DNA of 64,000 nucleotides from Gemmatimonadota bacterium. Its GTDB lineage: Bacteria; Gemmatimonadota; Gemmatimonadetes; Longimicrobiales; Gaopeijiaceae. The translations under genes were made by a program, and so were the position numbers. Below the pieces are notes generated by a model. That model had not been told where the DNA came from. It was given only the letters and a program-made list of their open reading frames with translations, and did not search any database. The stretch spans positions 25,071 to 89,070 of the forward strand of contig JAJDVT010000043.1 in assembly GCA_022826005.1 (NCBI GenBank), written 5' to 3'. How positions within the stretch are numbered: position 1 is the stretch's first letter; the number at the start of each line of letters is the position of its first letter. Positions 51,818 through 60,925 of this stretch are shown one piece after another.

Positions 51818-54777
51818 TCCCGCGCGAGTGCAGGCGGCTCGCCGAGGTCGATTTCCCTATCGCCGAGGTCTCGCGCCACGCGGTTCGGGAGAAGTCCATT
51901 CGGCACGGCCATCCGTCCACGCTGCACCTCTGGTGGGCGCGCCGTCCGCTCGCGTCGTCGCGGGCCGTTCTGATGGCCCTCCTGCTCCCGGATCCCTGCG
52001 ACCCGCACTGCCCGCCGGCGTTCAACAAGGAGGCGCGGCGGATTTTGCTCGGCATGAGCGGACGACCCTCCGGGTGGACGGATGAGATCGAGACGGACGA
52101 GGGCCTTCGGCGGATCATCCTCAAGTTCATCGCAGACTTCGCGAACTGGGATCACTCGGCGAAGCAACCGTGGCTCGGCACGGCCAGGGCGCTTGTGAGG
52201 GCCGCCCACGGGGACGACGCGCCGCTGGTGGCGGATCCGTTCGCGGGCGGCGGTTCGATTCCGCTGGAATCGCTCCGGCTGGGATGCGAGACGTTCGCCA
52301 GCGATCTCAATCCGGTTGCGTGCCTGATCCTCAAGGTCATGCTGGAGGACATACCCCGGCACGGGCCGGGACTGGCCGAGGAACTGCGGAAAGCCGGGGG
52401 TGCGGTCAGGCGGAAGGCTCAGCGGGAACTTGCCGATCTTTATCCGACCGATCCCGATGGCGCTAAGCCCATCGCCTACCTTTGGGCGCGCACCGTGCGC
52501 TGCGAGTCGCCGAATTGCGGGGCCGAAATCCCGCTGATGCGATCCTTCTGGCTGTGCAGGAAGCCGAAGCGCAAGTGGGCGCTGAAGCCCTCGGTCGAAA
52601 GGACCGATGCTGGGCCGCCGCGTATCGCTTTCGAGGTATTCGAGCCGGATGAGGCGAGCGAGGTGCATCCCGGAACGGTATCGCGGGCGAAGGCGACGTG
52701 CCCGTGCTGTCGCGCGGTCCTGCCCCCGGATCGGGTGCGGTCGCAACTCGCCGCCGAGCGGGGAGGGGCGGACGTGATCTTCGATGCGGACGGGAACCGC
52801 ATCGGCGGAGCCCGCATGACCGCCGTGGTGACGCTGCGCCCGGGCGAGCGGGGACGGCACTACAGGCTGCCTACCGACGCCGACTACGCGGCGGTGCGCA
52901 AGGCACAGGTGCGGGTGGCCCGCCTGCTGGGAGAGTGGGAGGCCGGTGGGAAATCAGGGCTTTGCCCGGTGCCGGATGAGCCGACGCCGTCTGGTGGGGG
53001 TTCAGGTGCTGGCCGAGCGTTCAGCGTCCAGCGCTACGGCATGCTCGAATGGAGCGACCTGTTCACGGCCCGGCAAAAGGCGGCGCTGGTCGAGTTGGGG
53101 AGGCTGGCCGAAGGTTCGACAACGCTCCCCCGCGAACTCCTCGCCATCGCCCTCAATCGAACCGCCGATGGGAGTGCGTCACTTTCCAGTTGGCTGGCTT
53201 CGGGGGAGGAGGTCAAGCATGTGTTCGCACGGCAGGCACTACCGATTGTCTGGGATTTCGGAGAGTCGAACTACTTGGCGGACGCATCAAGGAGCTGGGC
53301 CAGCGCGATCAAGTCGGTAGCCAAGGTTCTTGAATACCGATTCGTAGCGCCTGCCTTCGGGCAAGTGCAACAGGCCGACGCGACCGACCACCCCTTACCC
53401 GACTCGGTCGCCGACGCGTGGTTCACCGACCCGCCCTACTACGACGCAGTCCCATATGCTGATCTGTCGGATTTCTTCTTCGTCTGGCTCAAGAGATCAT
53501 TGCCGGATCATCCGCTCCTGAACAATCGCTTCAACCCCCCAGGCCTGTCGCCTAAGGCGGCGGAGGCGGTCCAGGACGAAACGAAGCAGGCTGACGGCCG
53601 ACCGAAGAACCGCGAGTGGTTCGAAGACACGATGGCGAGAGCCTTCGCGGAGGGTCGGCGGGTGCTGCGCGAGGAGGGCGTGGGCTCCGTTGTCTTCGCC
53701 CACAAGACGACCGAGGGGTGGGAGGCACTGCTTTCCGGCATGATTCGAGGCGGATGGACAATCACCGGATCATGGCCCATCGCCACGGAAATGGCATCAC
53801 GCCTACGCGCTCGGGATTCCGCAGCGCTGGCAACCAGCGTTCATCTGATCTGCCGTCCTCGCCCGCATAACGCCCCGGTTGGCGACTGGGCGCGCGTCCT
53901 TCAGGAGCTTCCGGCCCGTGTGGCGGAATGGATGAAACGGCTGCAGGAGGAGGGTATACGCGGAGCCGACTTGGTTTTCGCTTGCGTCGGGCCAGCGCTC
54001 GAGGTGTTCAGCCGCTATCGCGCAGTCGAGACCGCCGAGGGCGGGGAGGTTGGCTTGCCCGATTACCTCGAGAGGGTCTGGCAGGTCGTGGGGCGTGCCG
54101 CTCTGGAGCAGGTGCTCGGAACGGCCGACGCGGGCATGCTCGAAGAGGATGCCCGGCTCACCGCACTGTTCTTGTGGACGCACCAAAGCACGGAGGTTGC
54201 CGAGGAGAACCCGGCTACTGAGGACGCGAAGGAGGAGCGGGCCGCCGCCAAGGCGGCGGCGAAGGGGTTTAGCCTTCCCTACGATGTGGTGCGCCGGTTC
54301 GCTCAGCCCATGGGCATCGGGCTCGACCGATGGACCGGCAGGGTGATCGGCCAGACGAAGGGTCTGGTGCGCTTGCTGCCCGTGCAGGAGCGAGCCGATG
54401 AGCTGTTCGGTCGGGACGGCGCGGCTGCGGCAGCCGAATGGATAGAGAGGGATCCGCAGGCGGATGTGCAACCGGCCCTTTTCCCCGATTGGGAGACGAC
54501 GCCGACGCCGCTCGCGCGCCGCCGTCGTGGAGCGAGGTCGATTCTCGACCCCGACGACGCGTTGCAGGGACCAAACGCGACCACGCTCGACCGCATCCAT
54601 GCGGGCATGCTCCTCCAAGCAAGCGGTCACTCGAACGCGCTCAGGAAGCTGATCCAGGCCGAGCAGGATCGAGGACCCGACTTCCTTCGGTTGGCCAACG
54701 CGCTCTCCGCCCTCTATCCCCGCTGGAGCCGCGAGAAGCGCCTTCTGGACGCGATGATCTTGGCCGTCCCGCGTTGA
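51814..54777 (+). CDS. DUF1156 adenine DNA methylase
   Basis: A 987-residue protein. The N-terminal DUF1156 (about 1-60: VSRHAVREKSIRHGHPSTLHLWWARRPL) is followed by a DNA-methylase core. Motif I is DPFAGGGSIPLES (about residue 140) and the catalytic motif IV is DPPYYDAVPYADLSDFFFVW (about residue 540), so the enzyme probably makes N6-methyladenine or a related base. A Cys-rich segment (SPNCG ... CPCCRAVLPP, about 230-305) may bind zinc. DUF1156 proteins are repeatedly linked with DUF499 ATPases in phage-defence loci. Start overlaps the nuclease stop by ATGA; the next gene follows after 144 bases. Confidence 0.92.
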   Translation: MIPRECRRLAEVDFPIAEVSRHAVREKSIRHGHPSTLHLWWARRPLASSRAVLMALLLPDPCDPHCPPAFNKEARRILLGMSGRPSGWTDEIETDEGLRRIILKFIADFANWDHSAKQPWLGTARALVRAAHGDDAPLVADPFAGGGSIPLESLRLGCETFASDLNPVACLILKVMLEDIPRHGPGLAEELRKAGGAVRRKAQRELADLYPTDPDGAKPIAYLWARTVRCESPNCGAEIPLMRSFWLCRKPKRKWALKPSVERTDAGPPRIAFEVFEPDEASEVHPGTVSRAKATCPCCRAVLPPDRVRSQLAAERGGADVIFDADGNRIGGARMTAVVTLRPGERGRHYRLPTDADYAAVRKAQVRVARLLGEWEAGGKSGLCPVPDEPTPSGGGSGAGRAFSVQRYGMLEWSDLFTARQKAALVELGRLAEGSTTLPRELLAIALNRTADGSASLSSWLASGEEVKHVFARQALPIVWDFGESNYLADASRSWASAIKSVAKVLEYRFVAPAFGQVQQADATDHPLPDSVADAWFTDPPYYDAVPYADLSDFFFVWLKRSLPDHPLLNNRFNPPGLSPKAAEAVQDETKQADGRPKNREWFEDTMARAFAEGRRVLREEGVGSVVFAHKTTEGWEALLSGMIRGGWTITGSWPIATEMASRLRARDSAALATSVHLICRPRPHNAPVGDWARVLQELPARVAEWMKRLQEEGIRGADLVFACVGPALEVFSRYRAVETAEGGEVGLPDYLERVWQVVGRAALEQVLGTADAGMLEEDARLTALFLWTHQSTEVAEENPATEDAKEERAAAKAAAKGFSLPYDVVRRFAQPMGIGLDRWTGRVIGQTKGLVRLLPVQERADELFGRDGAAAAAEWIERDPQADVQPALFPDWETTPTPLARRRRGARSILDPDDALQGPNATTLDRIHAGMLLQASGHSNALRKLIQAEQDRGPDFLRLANALSALYPRWSREKRLLDAMILAVPR

Positions 54778-54921
54778 CATCCCGGAGACCGGTCGTCGAG
54801 CTTACTGGCAGGTCGCCGGAAGCGCCGCCGCCCGAACCCTTTCCCCACCGAACCGCAGTGCTGAGGCTATCCGCCCGTGATTGGTAAGACAGACCTGCGC
54901 GAGCCTTGAGGGCCGTTGATA

Positions 54922-57720
54922 ATGGATCCTTGGTACAGAGTCGCGACGTTGCGCCGGGAGGTGCGGGAAGGCCGCTCCTTTAGTCCGGACGAGTTTGCCA
55001 TCGCGCTCGAACAGGTGGTCGCCGGCACCGCGCCGCCCGACTACAGCGACCCGGAGCAGTTCTTCGCGAGAACCTGCTTCACGCGGGCGCTCAGGGAGCA
55101 CGCCGGCATGACGCTGCGCCGACTCTCGGGCAAGACGGAGAACACCGCTCCGGTCCTCACTCTCATCACCCAGTTCGGCGGCGGGAAAACCCACACCCTG
55201 GCCGCTCTGTATCACCTCGCCAACGCGGGCGAGGCGGCCACCGGACTCCCCGGCGTGGAAGGCCTCCTCGGAGGGGAGGGGCTTGGATCCGTGCCTTCGG
55301 CCCGGGTCGGCGTGTTCGCCGGCAACGCTTGGGATCCGGCCGAGGGCAGGGAGACGCCATGGATCGACTTGGCTCGCCAAGTGGCGGGCGAGCCGGGAGT
55401 CACGGCGCTCGGGACGGCGGCAAGTACCACGCCCCCCGGGACCGCGACGCTAGGCAAGGTGTTCGCCTCCGCAGAGGCGCCGGTGCTGCTCCTGTTCGAC
55501 GAGGTGCTCAACTTCCTAAACCGCCACCGCGGCATGGCCGACAGCTTTCACGCATTCATCCAGAACCTCACAGTCGCCGTCACCGGGACCACCCGCGCGG
55601 CCGCGGTCATTAGCCTGCCGAAGAGCCCGGTCGAGATGACCGACTGGGATCAGCAATGGCAGGATCGCATCAGCAAGGTCGTCGGCCGCGTCGCACGTGA
55701 CCTCATCGCGAACGATGAGGCAGAGATCAGCGAGGTCGTCCGGCGTCGGCTCTTCGAGAATCTCGGCGGGGCTCGGCTCCGCAGGAGGGTGGCCAACACC
55801 TACGCGAATTGGTGTTTCGAGCGCACCGCACGGCTCCCGCGCGAATGGCTGGCCGTGGACACGGCGACGACCGAGGCAAAGGCCCGGGAGTTCCTACGCA
55901 CCCGGTTTGAGGCATGCTATCCGTTTCACCCGGCGACGCTTTCGGTTTTTCAGCGGAAATGGCGGGCGCTGCCGCAGTTTCAGCAGACCCGGGGCGCGCT
56001 TGCGATGCTCGCCCAGTGGGTGTCGTGGGCCGCGCGCGAACACTTTCGAAAGGCGCGCACCGAGCCGCTGATCACGCTGGGGTCCGCTCCGATGCATGTA
56101 CCCGAGTTCCGTGCGGTGGTGCTGGGCCAGTTGGGCGAGGCGCGTCTCGACGCCGCCATCGAGGCCGACCTAGCCGGACAACAGGCCCACGCACGCGCGC
56201 TGGACGCGGACGCCAAGGGTGCGCTCCGCGACATCCATCGGCGCACAGGCACGGCTATCCTCTTCGAGTCGTCCGGCGGTCAGGTGGACAAGGTCGCTCA
56301 CCTGCCCGAATTGCGGTTCGCGCTCGGCGAGCCCGAGATCGACACGACGACCGTGGACAACGCGGCGGCCGCGTTGGAGGCGGTCGGGTTCTTCATCCGT
56401 AGCGTCGGAACCGACGGATACCGCATCCACTACCAGGCCACACTGAGGAAGGTGGTGAGCGACCGGCGCGCCTCGCTCGACGAGGAGACGGAAATCAAAC
56501 CGGCCGTCCGGAAGCTCGTCGACGCGGAATTCGCGCGAGGGGTCACGTTGCCCCTCGTCCCCTTCCCCGGCACCGCGATGGACATTCCGGACACGCCGCG
56601 CCTTTCGCTAGTAGTGTGCGATCCTGAGACGGAGTGGACGGACGACAGGGCGACGGCCAGACGAATCGCGGAGTGGACCAGAAGGCGCGGCAACTCGGAT
56701 CGCCTCTATCCCGCATCGCTCGTATGGTGCGTCAGAAAGCCCGGGCGGGCGCTGATCGACAAGGTGGAGCTTTGGCTGGCGTGGCAGCGAGTCGCCACCG
56801 AAGTGGCGCAGGGCGTGCTGGGAGCAGACTTCGACCGCGCGGACCGCGCCGGGGTGAGTGCGATGGTCCGAGACTCGGAGGAGGCCGCCAGAGACGAGGT
56901 TTGGGCGAACTATCGTTTCGTCGTCCTGTCCGACAACAGTGCGGAGACCGGCCTCAAGATCATCGATCTTGGCGCGGGCCATTCCAGCGGGAGCCAGACC
57001 CTCTCCGGCCGCATTACGAGCGCCATGAAGGCCGAGGCGCTACTCAACGAGTCGGTGGGGGCCGGCTACATTGACCGGCATTGGCCACCTGCGTTTGCGG
57101 ACTCCGGAGCCTGGCCGCTCAGGAGTCTGCGTCAGAGCTTCCTAGACGGCTCGCTGACACGGCTGAGCGATCCAGAGGAGGTCCTTCGACGGCAAATCGC
57201 CGCGCTCGTAGCCGCAGGCGAGTTCGGTTTGGCGTCAGGCGCGCGACCCGATGGCAGTTACGGTCGGTTCTGGTATGCGGAGCCGATCCGGCAGGAGGAG
57301 ATCACTTTCGATCCAGATGTGTTTCTCCTCACCAGGAGGAAGTCCGAGGCCCTGACAGCCCCGCCCGAGCCGGATCCGCCGCCCCGCGAGCTGCAGCCCG
57401 GCGAAGCCGGGGTCGAACCCGAGCCGGATCCGCCGCCTCCGACCACCGACGTGGCGTCGCGGGCGATCCTTCAAGTAACCGGCACGATCCCTGCCGAAGT
57501 CTGGAATCGACTCGGTATCAGGATTCTTCCCAAGCTCCGGCCCTTGGACGACCTCACGGTCGGCATTGATCTGTCGGCGACCATCGAGCCCGAGAGGGTT
57601 CAGAGTCTTGAGGCCGAACTGATGCAAGCCCTCCGGGATCTGGATCTGGAGGGCGGGGTTAGCATCGTCACGCGCGATTCCTCGGGCTCAACGTCCGAAG
57701 GCGGTTCCCCCGGACGATAG
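54922..57720 (+). CDS. DUF499 AAA-type ATPase
   Basis: A 932-residue protein. ATG 54922 is preferred over TTG 54916. Walker A GGGKTHTL (in LITQFGGGKTHTLAALYHL, about residue 80) and a Walker-B-like LLLFDEVLNFLNR (about 195) mark the ATPase. The body is long and helical; near residue 820 there is a Pro-rich linker (EPDPPPRELQPGEAGVEPEPDPPPP) and then a small C-terminal domain. DUF499 ATPases accompany DUF1156 methylases in defence systems. Role in this locus, perhaps DNA loading or nuclease control, is inferred. Confidence 0.9.
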   Translation: MDPWYRVATLRREVREGRSFSPDEFAIALEQVVAGTAPPDYSDPEQFFARTCFTRALREHAGMTLRRLSGKTENTAPVLTLITQFGGGKTHTLAALYHLANAGEAATGLPGVEGLLGGEGLGSVPSARVGVFAGNAWDPAEGRETPWIDLARQVAGEPGVTALGTAASTTPPGTATLGKVFASAEAPVLLLFDEVLNFLNRHRGMADSFHAFIQNLTVAVTGTTRAAAVISLPKSPVEMTDWDQQWQDRISKVVGRVARDLIANDEAEISEVVRRRLFENLGGARLRRRVANTYANWCFERTARLPREWLAVDTATTEAKAREFLRTRFEACYPFHPATLSVFQRKWRALPQFQQTRGALAMLAQWVSWAAREHFRKARTEPLITLGSAPMHVPEFRAVVLGQLGEARLDAAIEADLAGQQAHARALDADAKGALRDIHRRTGTAILFESSGGQVDKVAHLPELRFALGEPEIDTTTVDNAAAALEAVGFFIRSVGTDGYRIHYQATLRKVVSDRRASLDEETEIKPAVRKLVDAEFARGVTLPLVPFPGTAMDIPDTPRLSLVVCDPETEWTDDRATARRIAEWTRRRGNSDRLYPASLVWCVRKPGRALIDKVELWLAWQRVATEVAQGVLGADFDRADRAGVSAMVRDSEEAARDEVWANYRFVVLSDNSAETGLKIIDLGAGHSSGSQTLSGRITSAMKAEALLNESVGAGYIDRHWPPAFADSGAWPLRSLRQSFLDGSLTRLSDPEEVLRRQIAALVAAGEFGLASGARPDGSYGRFWYAEPIRQEEITFDPDVFLLTRRKSEALTAPPEPDPPPRELQPGEAGVEPEPDPPPPTTDVASRAILQVTGTIPAEVWNRLGIRILPKLRPLDDLTVGIDLSATIEPERVQSLEAELMQALRDLDLEGGVSIVTRDSSGSTSEGGSPGR

Positions 57721-57840
57721 CCACCCGAGGCTGTGGCCAGATTGGCCAACGCGCACGGCTGTCGGATCGCGCCCAACCCGGCGCAAAAGGAATCCCTGCG
57801 GGGCGTTTCGACCAGCCGCTGGCGGCGGCGTCCGATGGGT

Positions 57841-57880
57841 CTGACACGTTCTGAAACGTCCTGACACGTCCCGACACATT
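57841..57880. repeat. Four 10-base tandem repeats, iteron-like
   Basis: CTGACACGTT, CTGAAACGTC, CTGACACGTC and CCGACACATT lie head to tail with no gaps. A 10-base period puts each unit on the same DNA face, as in iterons or operator arrays. They are followed within 20 bases by TTGACC. No replication gene is nearby. Confidence 0.6.
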
Positions 57881-58439
57881 GGGTCGTTTCCGAAGGGTTG
57901 ACCACCTTGTGGGAGACCCTTCAGCGTCCAAGCATGGAGACGCCGAAACACCACTTCAACGCGCGGGTCTGTACATCCCCGTGGACAACCTCCGCACCGT
58001 CCGCGATGGCTTTCTTGGTGAAGCCACCGATGTGGACCGTAGGCACGGTCCCGCCTCCGGAAGCTCCTGAGATTGGCGCGGATCAACGTCGGCAGCTTTC
58101 GTCCCCGATGGCTGGATTGAAACCATCTGCCGATGGAATCCGTAGTGCGTCGCCCTTCGGGTTACCGAAGCGTGAAGGAGAGCCCGAGCGAACGAGTCGA
58201 AGAACCGGAGGAGTCGCAAGTAGTCAGGTTGATCCACCCCGAGGCGGAACCGCTGCCCGTGTCCAGCGACATGGGCGCTTGCGGAATCGTTCGCCGTACC
58301 GGCCTCCGTCCGACCTTCAGCCGCGCTTGAGCCATGCCCGCTTGAACGGGTGCCAGGGAGCGCTCGCGGAGGTGCTCTTGCACGGCGTCGGCGGCTGCGG
58401 TCGCCGGGTCCCGGACGCGGCGCCCACGGGGGTGTTTGA

Positions 58440-58527
58440 CGCGGCTAAGGTCGTTCAGCCAGCCTACCCCGTGTCATACACGGGGGCTGGCGAGGGGTGG
58501 CCTCCGCCCCCCCTTCGATCCCCCCAC
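58440..58527 (+). repeat. Composite hairpin repeat, copy 1
   Basis: Contains AGCCAGCC (58457-58464), an inner stem CCCCGTGT-CAT-ACACGGGG (58467-58485), GGCTGGC (58485-58491), then GGGGTGGcctCCGCCCC and a CCTTCGATCCCCC tail. The left hairpin of the other copies is degenerate here. Same orientation as copy 2; copy 3 is inverted. Confidence 0.75.
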
Positions 58528-58594
58528 GAATCGCGCTCCCGTGGAGGTCGCGGACGGGGGCTCCGCCCCCTTCCCCCCGTGCCGATGCGGCGTG

Positions 58595-58933
58595 ATGCCT
58601 GAGCACCGCACCGCCGTCGTCACCGCCCGCGTAACGGCGACCGAGTCCGCCGACTGGCGGGCCAAGGCGAAGGCCGCCGGCGTGCCCCTGTCGGCGCTGA
58701 TCCGGCGGGCCATGGCTCGCACGCGGACGTGGACCGCCCGAGCGGCCGAGGTCGAGCGCGAGCGCACCCGACAGGTCTCGCGGATCGGAAACAACCTGAA
58801 CCAGATCGCGCGGTGGGCCAATCGCCACAAGGGGGCGGCCGAGGCCGTCGAGGTGCTCGCCCGCCTCGTCGCCATCGAGCGGGCGCTTACGGCGCTGGCC
58901 CGCTTCGAGAGCCCGGATCACGATGCACATTAA
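58595..58933 (+). CDS. mobC: MobC-like plasmid mobilisation protein, orphan
   Basis: A 112-residue protein: N-terminal ribbon-helix-helix-like part (AVVTARVTATESADWRAKAKAAGVPLSALIRRAM) and the conserved MobC helix RIGNNLNQIARWANRHKGAAEAVEVLARL. MobC proteins melt or mark the transfer origin for a relaxase. Here no relaxase gene follows: the next 188 bases are gene-free and AT-rich, then a gene on the other strand. So it is probably a remnant of a mobilisable element. No clear ribosome site; a GC hairpin lies just upstream. Confidence 0.87.
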   Translation: MPEHRTAVVTARVTATESADWRAKAKAAGVPLSALIRRAMARTRTWTARAAEVERERTRQVSRIGNNLNQIARWANRHKGAAEAVEVLARLVAIERALTALARFESPDHDAH

Positions 58934-59121
58934 GTTCCTGTCTTCGTAAAAAATCTCGTAACCTGCATATATTGCAATGATTTATGGCAACAAATGTGAC
59001 CGCCATCCCCTTTTTACATCCCTATTTACGAACGGGATTCCGTGCGACCTTGGCGGACGTTGGTGGACCGTGGGCTCCAACTCCGGCAGACTCCGGATAC
59101 CCACGCCGACGGGATCCGGGT

Positions 59122-60369
59122 CTATCTTCGGGCGGGCTCCCGTTCCAGCCTCCACACGTCAACGTGGTCCAAGTCCATGTCGTCTTGGCGAACCGTCGCG
59201 AGATGATTTCCCCGGAAGACGGGGACGGTTCGCTCCTTGAACGGGACGGCGGGAACGCTCCCGAGCAGCCTCCCCTCGGGATCGAAGAACTCCCAGCGGT
59301 TGCCAGCGGTGCGGATGACTTCGACCCATAGCTTGCCGTCGGGGGACACGAAGATCTCGTTGACGAACGAAGCCCGTTCAGGCCGGTTGTATCCCCGGGG
59401 GTTGCACGAACCGCCCGGCCACCGCTCCATGGCCTCGTCGAACTCCGCACTGCCCGCGTCCCATTCCTCGTCCGAGATCGGCTCGGTCGGCAATGTACGC
59501 TCGATCACCCGAAGCGTGTCGCTCTCGCCCCTCGTGACGGCGATCCGGTAGAAATAGCCCCAAGCGGAATACATGACACCCCCGGAAGCCGGGTGCTGCA
59601 CCCACTTCGCCCCGACCGTGTGGCCGTAGTAGCCGACTCTTCCTTCCTCCCATGTGCAGAGAATCACCCCGGTCTGCCCGGCAAGGTCCTCGGGAGCCGT
59701 AAGGAAGGGCACGGTATCGCCCGTGGCTCCGCTGTTGTCGAGGCCAATCCACTGAGCGCCAGCATCAGGATCGAACGCAAAGCGGAAGACCTCGTTCTCG
59801 CCGACGGGATAGAATCGAATGTTTGCGGCCGATCCGGTCAGACCACCCGTGGTCCTTCTTTGGCCAAGCCACTCGCCGTCAGCCGAAAACTCGCCGATGC
59901 GCCCTTGAACCGGATCGAAAGTAACGAGCCGGTCCCCGACCCAGGCCAGAGAGTAGAGGCTCCTGAACTCGCCCGGTCCCTCACCTTCCCGACCGAAGGT
60001 ACGCATGTGCGCCCCGTCGAAACCGAAGACGCGGACCTCGTGGTTTATGGCGTCCGCCACGAAGATGGTCTCATCGGGGCCGATGGCCACGGCGCTGACT
60101 CGGCCGAACTCGTCAGGAGTCTGCTGTTCCGTCAGCGATTTGGATCCGATTGAGACGACCGGGATAAGTTGCCAACCGGGTGGCGTGCCGGTGTTGGTGA
60201 CGTGGACGACGCCGCCTACGGTGTCGAAGGTGGTGGCGAGGTCGCCACCGCCAACCGTCGAGGTCCCCTGATCGCAGGCTGCCGCCAAGGTCGCCGCGAG
60301 GAGGAGCGGAACCTTGGTGCTGGAGACACTAAGCGGATGCGGGGGCACGACCATTCTTGGCTCGATCAT
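59122..60369 (-). CDS. Secreted six-bladed beta-propeller lipoprotein (NHL-like)
   Basis: A protein of about 415 residues. N-terminal signal with LAAAC near residue 25 of the shorter form. NHL-like blades include GRVSAVAIGPDETIFVADAIN followed by HEVRVFGFDGAHMRTFGREG, then EFRSLYSLAWVGDRLVTFDP, and the C-terminal FVNEIFVSPDGKLWVEVIR. The fold is the 6-bladed propeller common in Bacteroidota and Gemmatimonadota. Several starts are possible (ATG 60369 or 60354). It lies alone inside the mobile region, between composite hairpin copies 1 and 2. Confidence 0.82.
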   Translation of the reverse strand: MIEPRMVVPPHPLSVSSTKVPLLLAATLAAACDQGTSTVGGGDLATTFDTVGGVVHVTNTGTPPGWQLIPVVSIGSKSLTEQQTPDEFGRVSAVAIGPDETIFVADAINHEVRVFGFDGAHMRTFGREGEGPGEFRSLYSLAWVGDRLVTFDPVQGRIGEFSADGEWLGQRRTTGGLTGSAANIRFYPVGENEVFRFAFDPDAGAQWIGLDNSGATGDTVPFLTAPEDLAGQTGVILCTWEEGRVGYYGHTVGAKWVQHPASGGVMYSAWGYFYRIAVTRGESDTLRVIERTLPTEPISDEEWDAGSAEFDEAMERWPGGSCNPRGYNRPERASFVNEIFVSPDGKLWVEVIRTAGNRWEFFDPEGRLLGSVPAVPFKERTVPVFRGNHLATVRQDDMDLDHVDVWRLEREPARR

Positions 60370-60925
60370 GGTGGGGGAAGGCATCCACAAAGGTTGGGTT
60401 CCGCCCCGGTCCCTGCAAGGTCGGCAACAAGGTGGAGGATGTAGGCAACCTGGCGGCAATCAGCCATCACGGCACCGCAGGCGGGGAAACCCTTCCGCAG
60501 CGACTCCGCGCGGCAACGATTTACAGGGGGAAGAGCGGTGCGCGGCAGGGGGGGCGACACCGTCACCGTTGCCGTCTTCGAGGCAGACGGCCAAGGGGCT
60601 GGGGGAGCTTGCCCGCAACGAGCGGAAGTCCGTCGTTCCGGGCGGTGCCCGGAGAGGCGTTTTCGGCGGCTCCGAAGGGCTGGCTCGGACCTATTACTGG
60701 TCCTAAGCCAGCCCACGCAGTGTTGAACACTGCGGTCTGGCAAGGGGAGGCTCCGCCCCCTTGGACCCCCGAGCTTTCTGCCCCGATGCCGGGGCAGTGG
60801 GCGGCCAAGTACGCCGTCGCCTGAACCCCGCCCCGGTGCACCCGTGGCTGAGCGATCCACCGTCATGGTCGCCGGCGTTCTTCGCGCTGACCGCCGCCGA
60901 CCGTGCGCAGGTGCTGGGGGGATCC
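60370..60925. other. Gene-free region with composite hairpin copy 2
   Basis: No supported gene in these 556 bases; open frames in both directions are short and run through the repeat. The main feature is composite hairpin copy 2 (60677-60773). Confidence 0.45.
60677..60773 (+). repeat. Composite hairpin repeat, copy 2 (most complete)
   Basis: Hairpin A: GGGCTGGCT (60677-60685), inner GGACC-tattact-GGTCC, AGCCAGCCC (60706-60714). Hairpin B: CGCAGTGT-TGA-ACACTGCG (60716-60734) followed by GTCTGGC. Tail: GGGGAGGctCCGCCCC, then CTTGGACCCCCGAG. Both stems are perfect apart from single mismatches in the outer arms. Confidence 0.8.

Larger units (their letters stand above)
57721..58594. other. Gene-poor stretch between the defence operon and mobC
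   Basis: The 874 bases hold no convincing gene on either strand; the open frames are short and lack start sites or family features. The stretch contains four 10-base tandem repeats (57841-57880), composite hairpin copy 1 (58440-58527) and a GC hairpin GGGGGctccgCCCCC (58556-58570) just before mobC. It may contain decayed mobile-element DNA. Confidence 0.45.
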
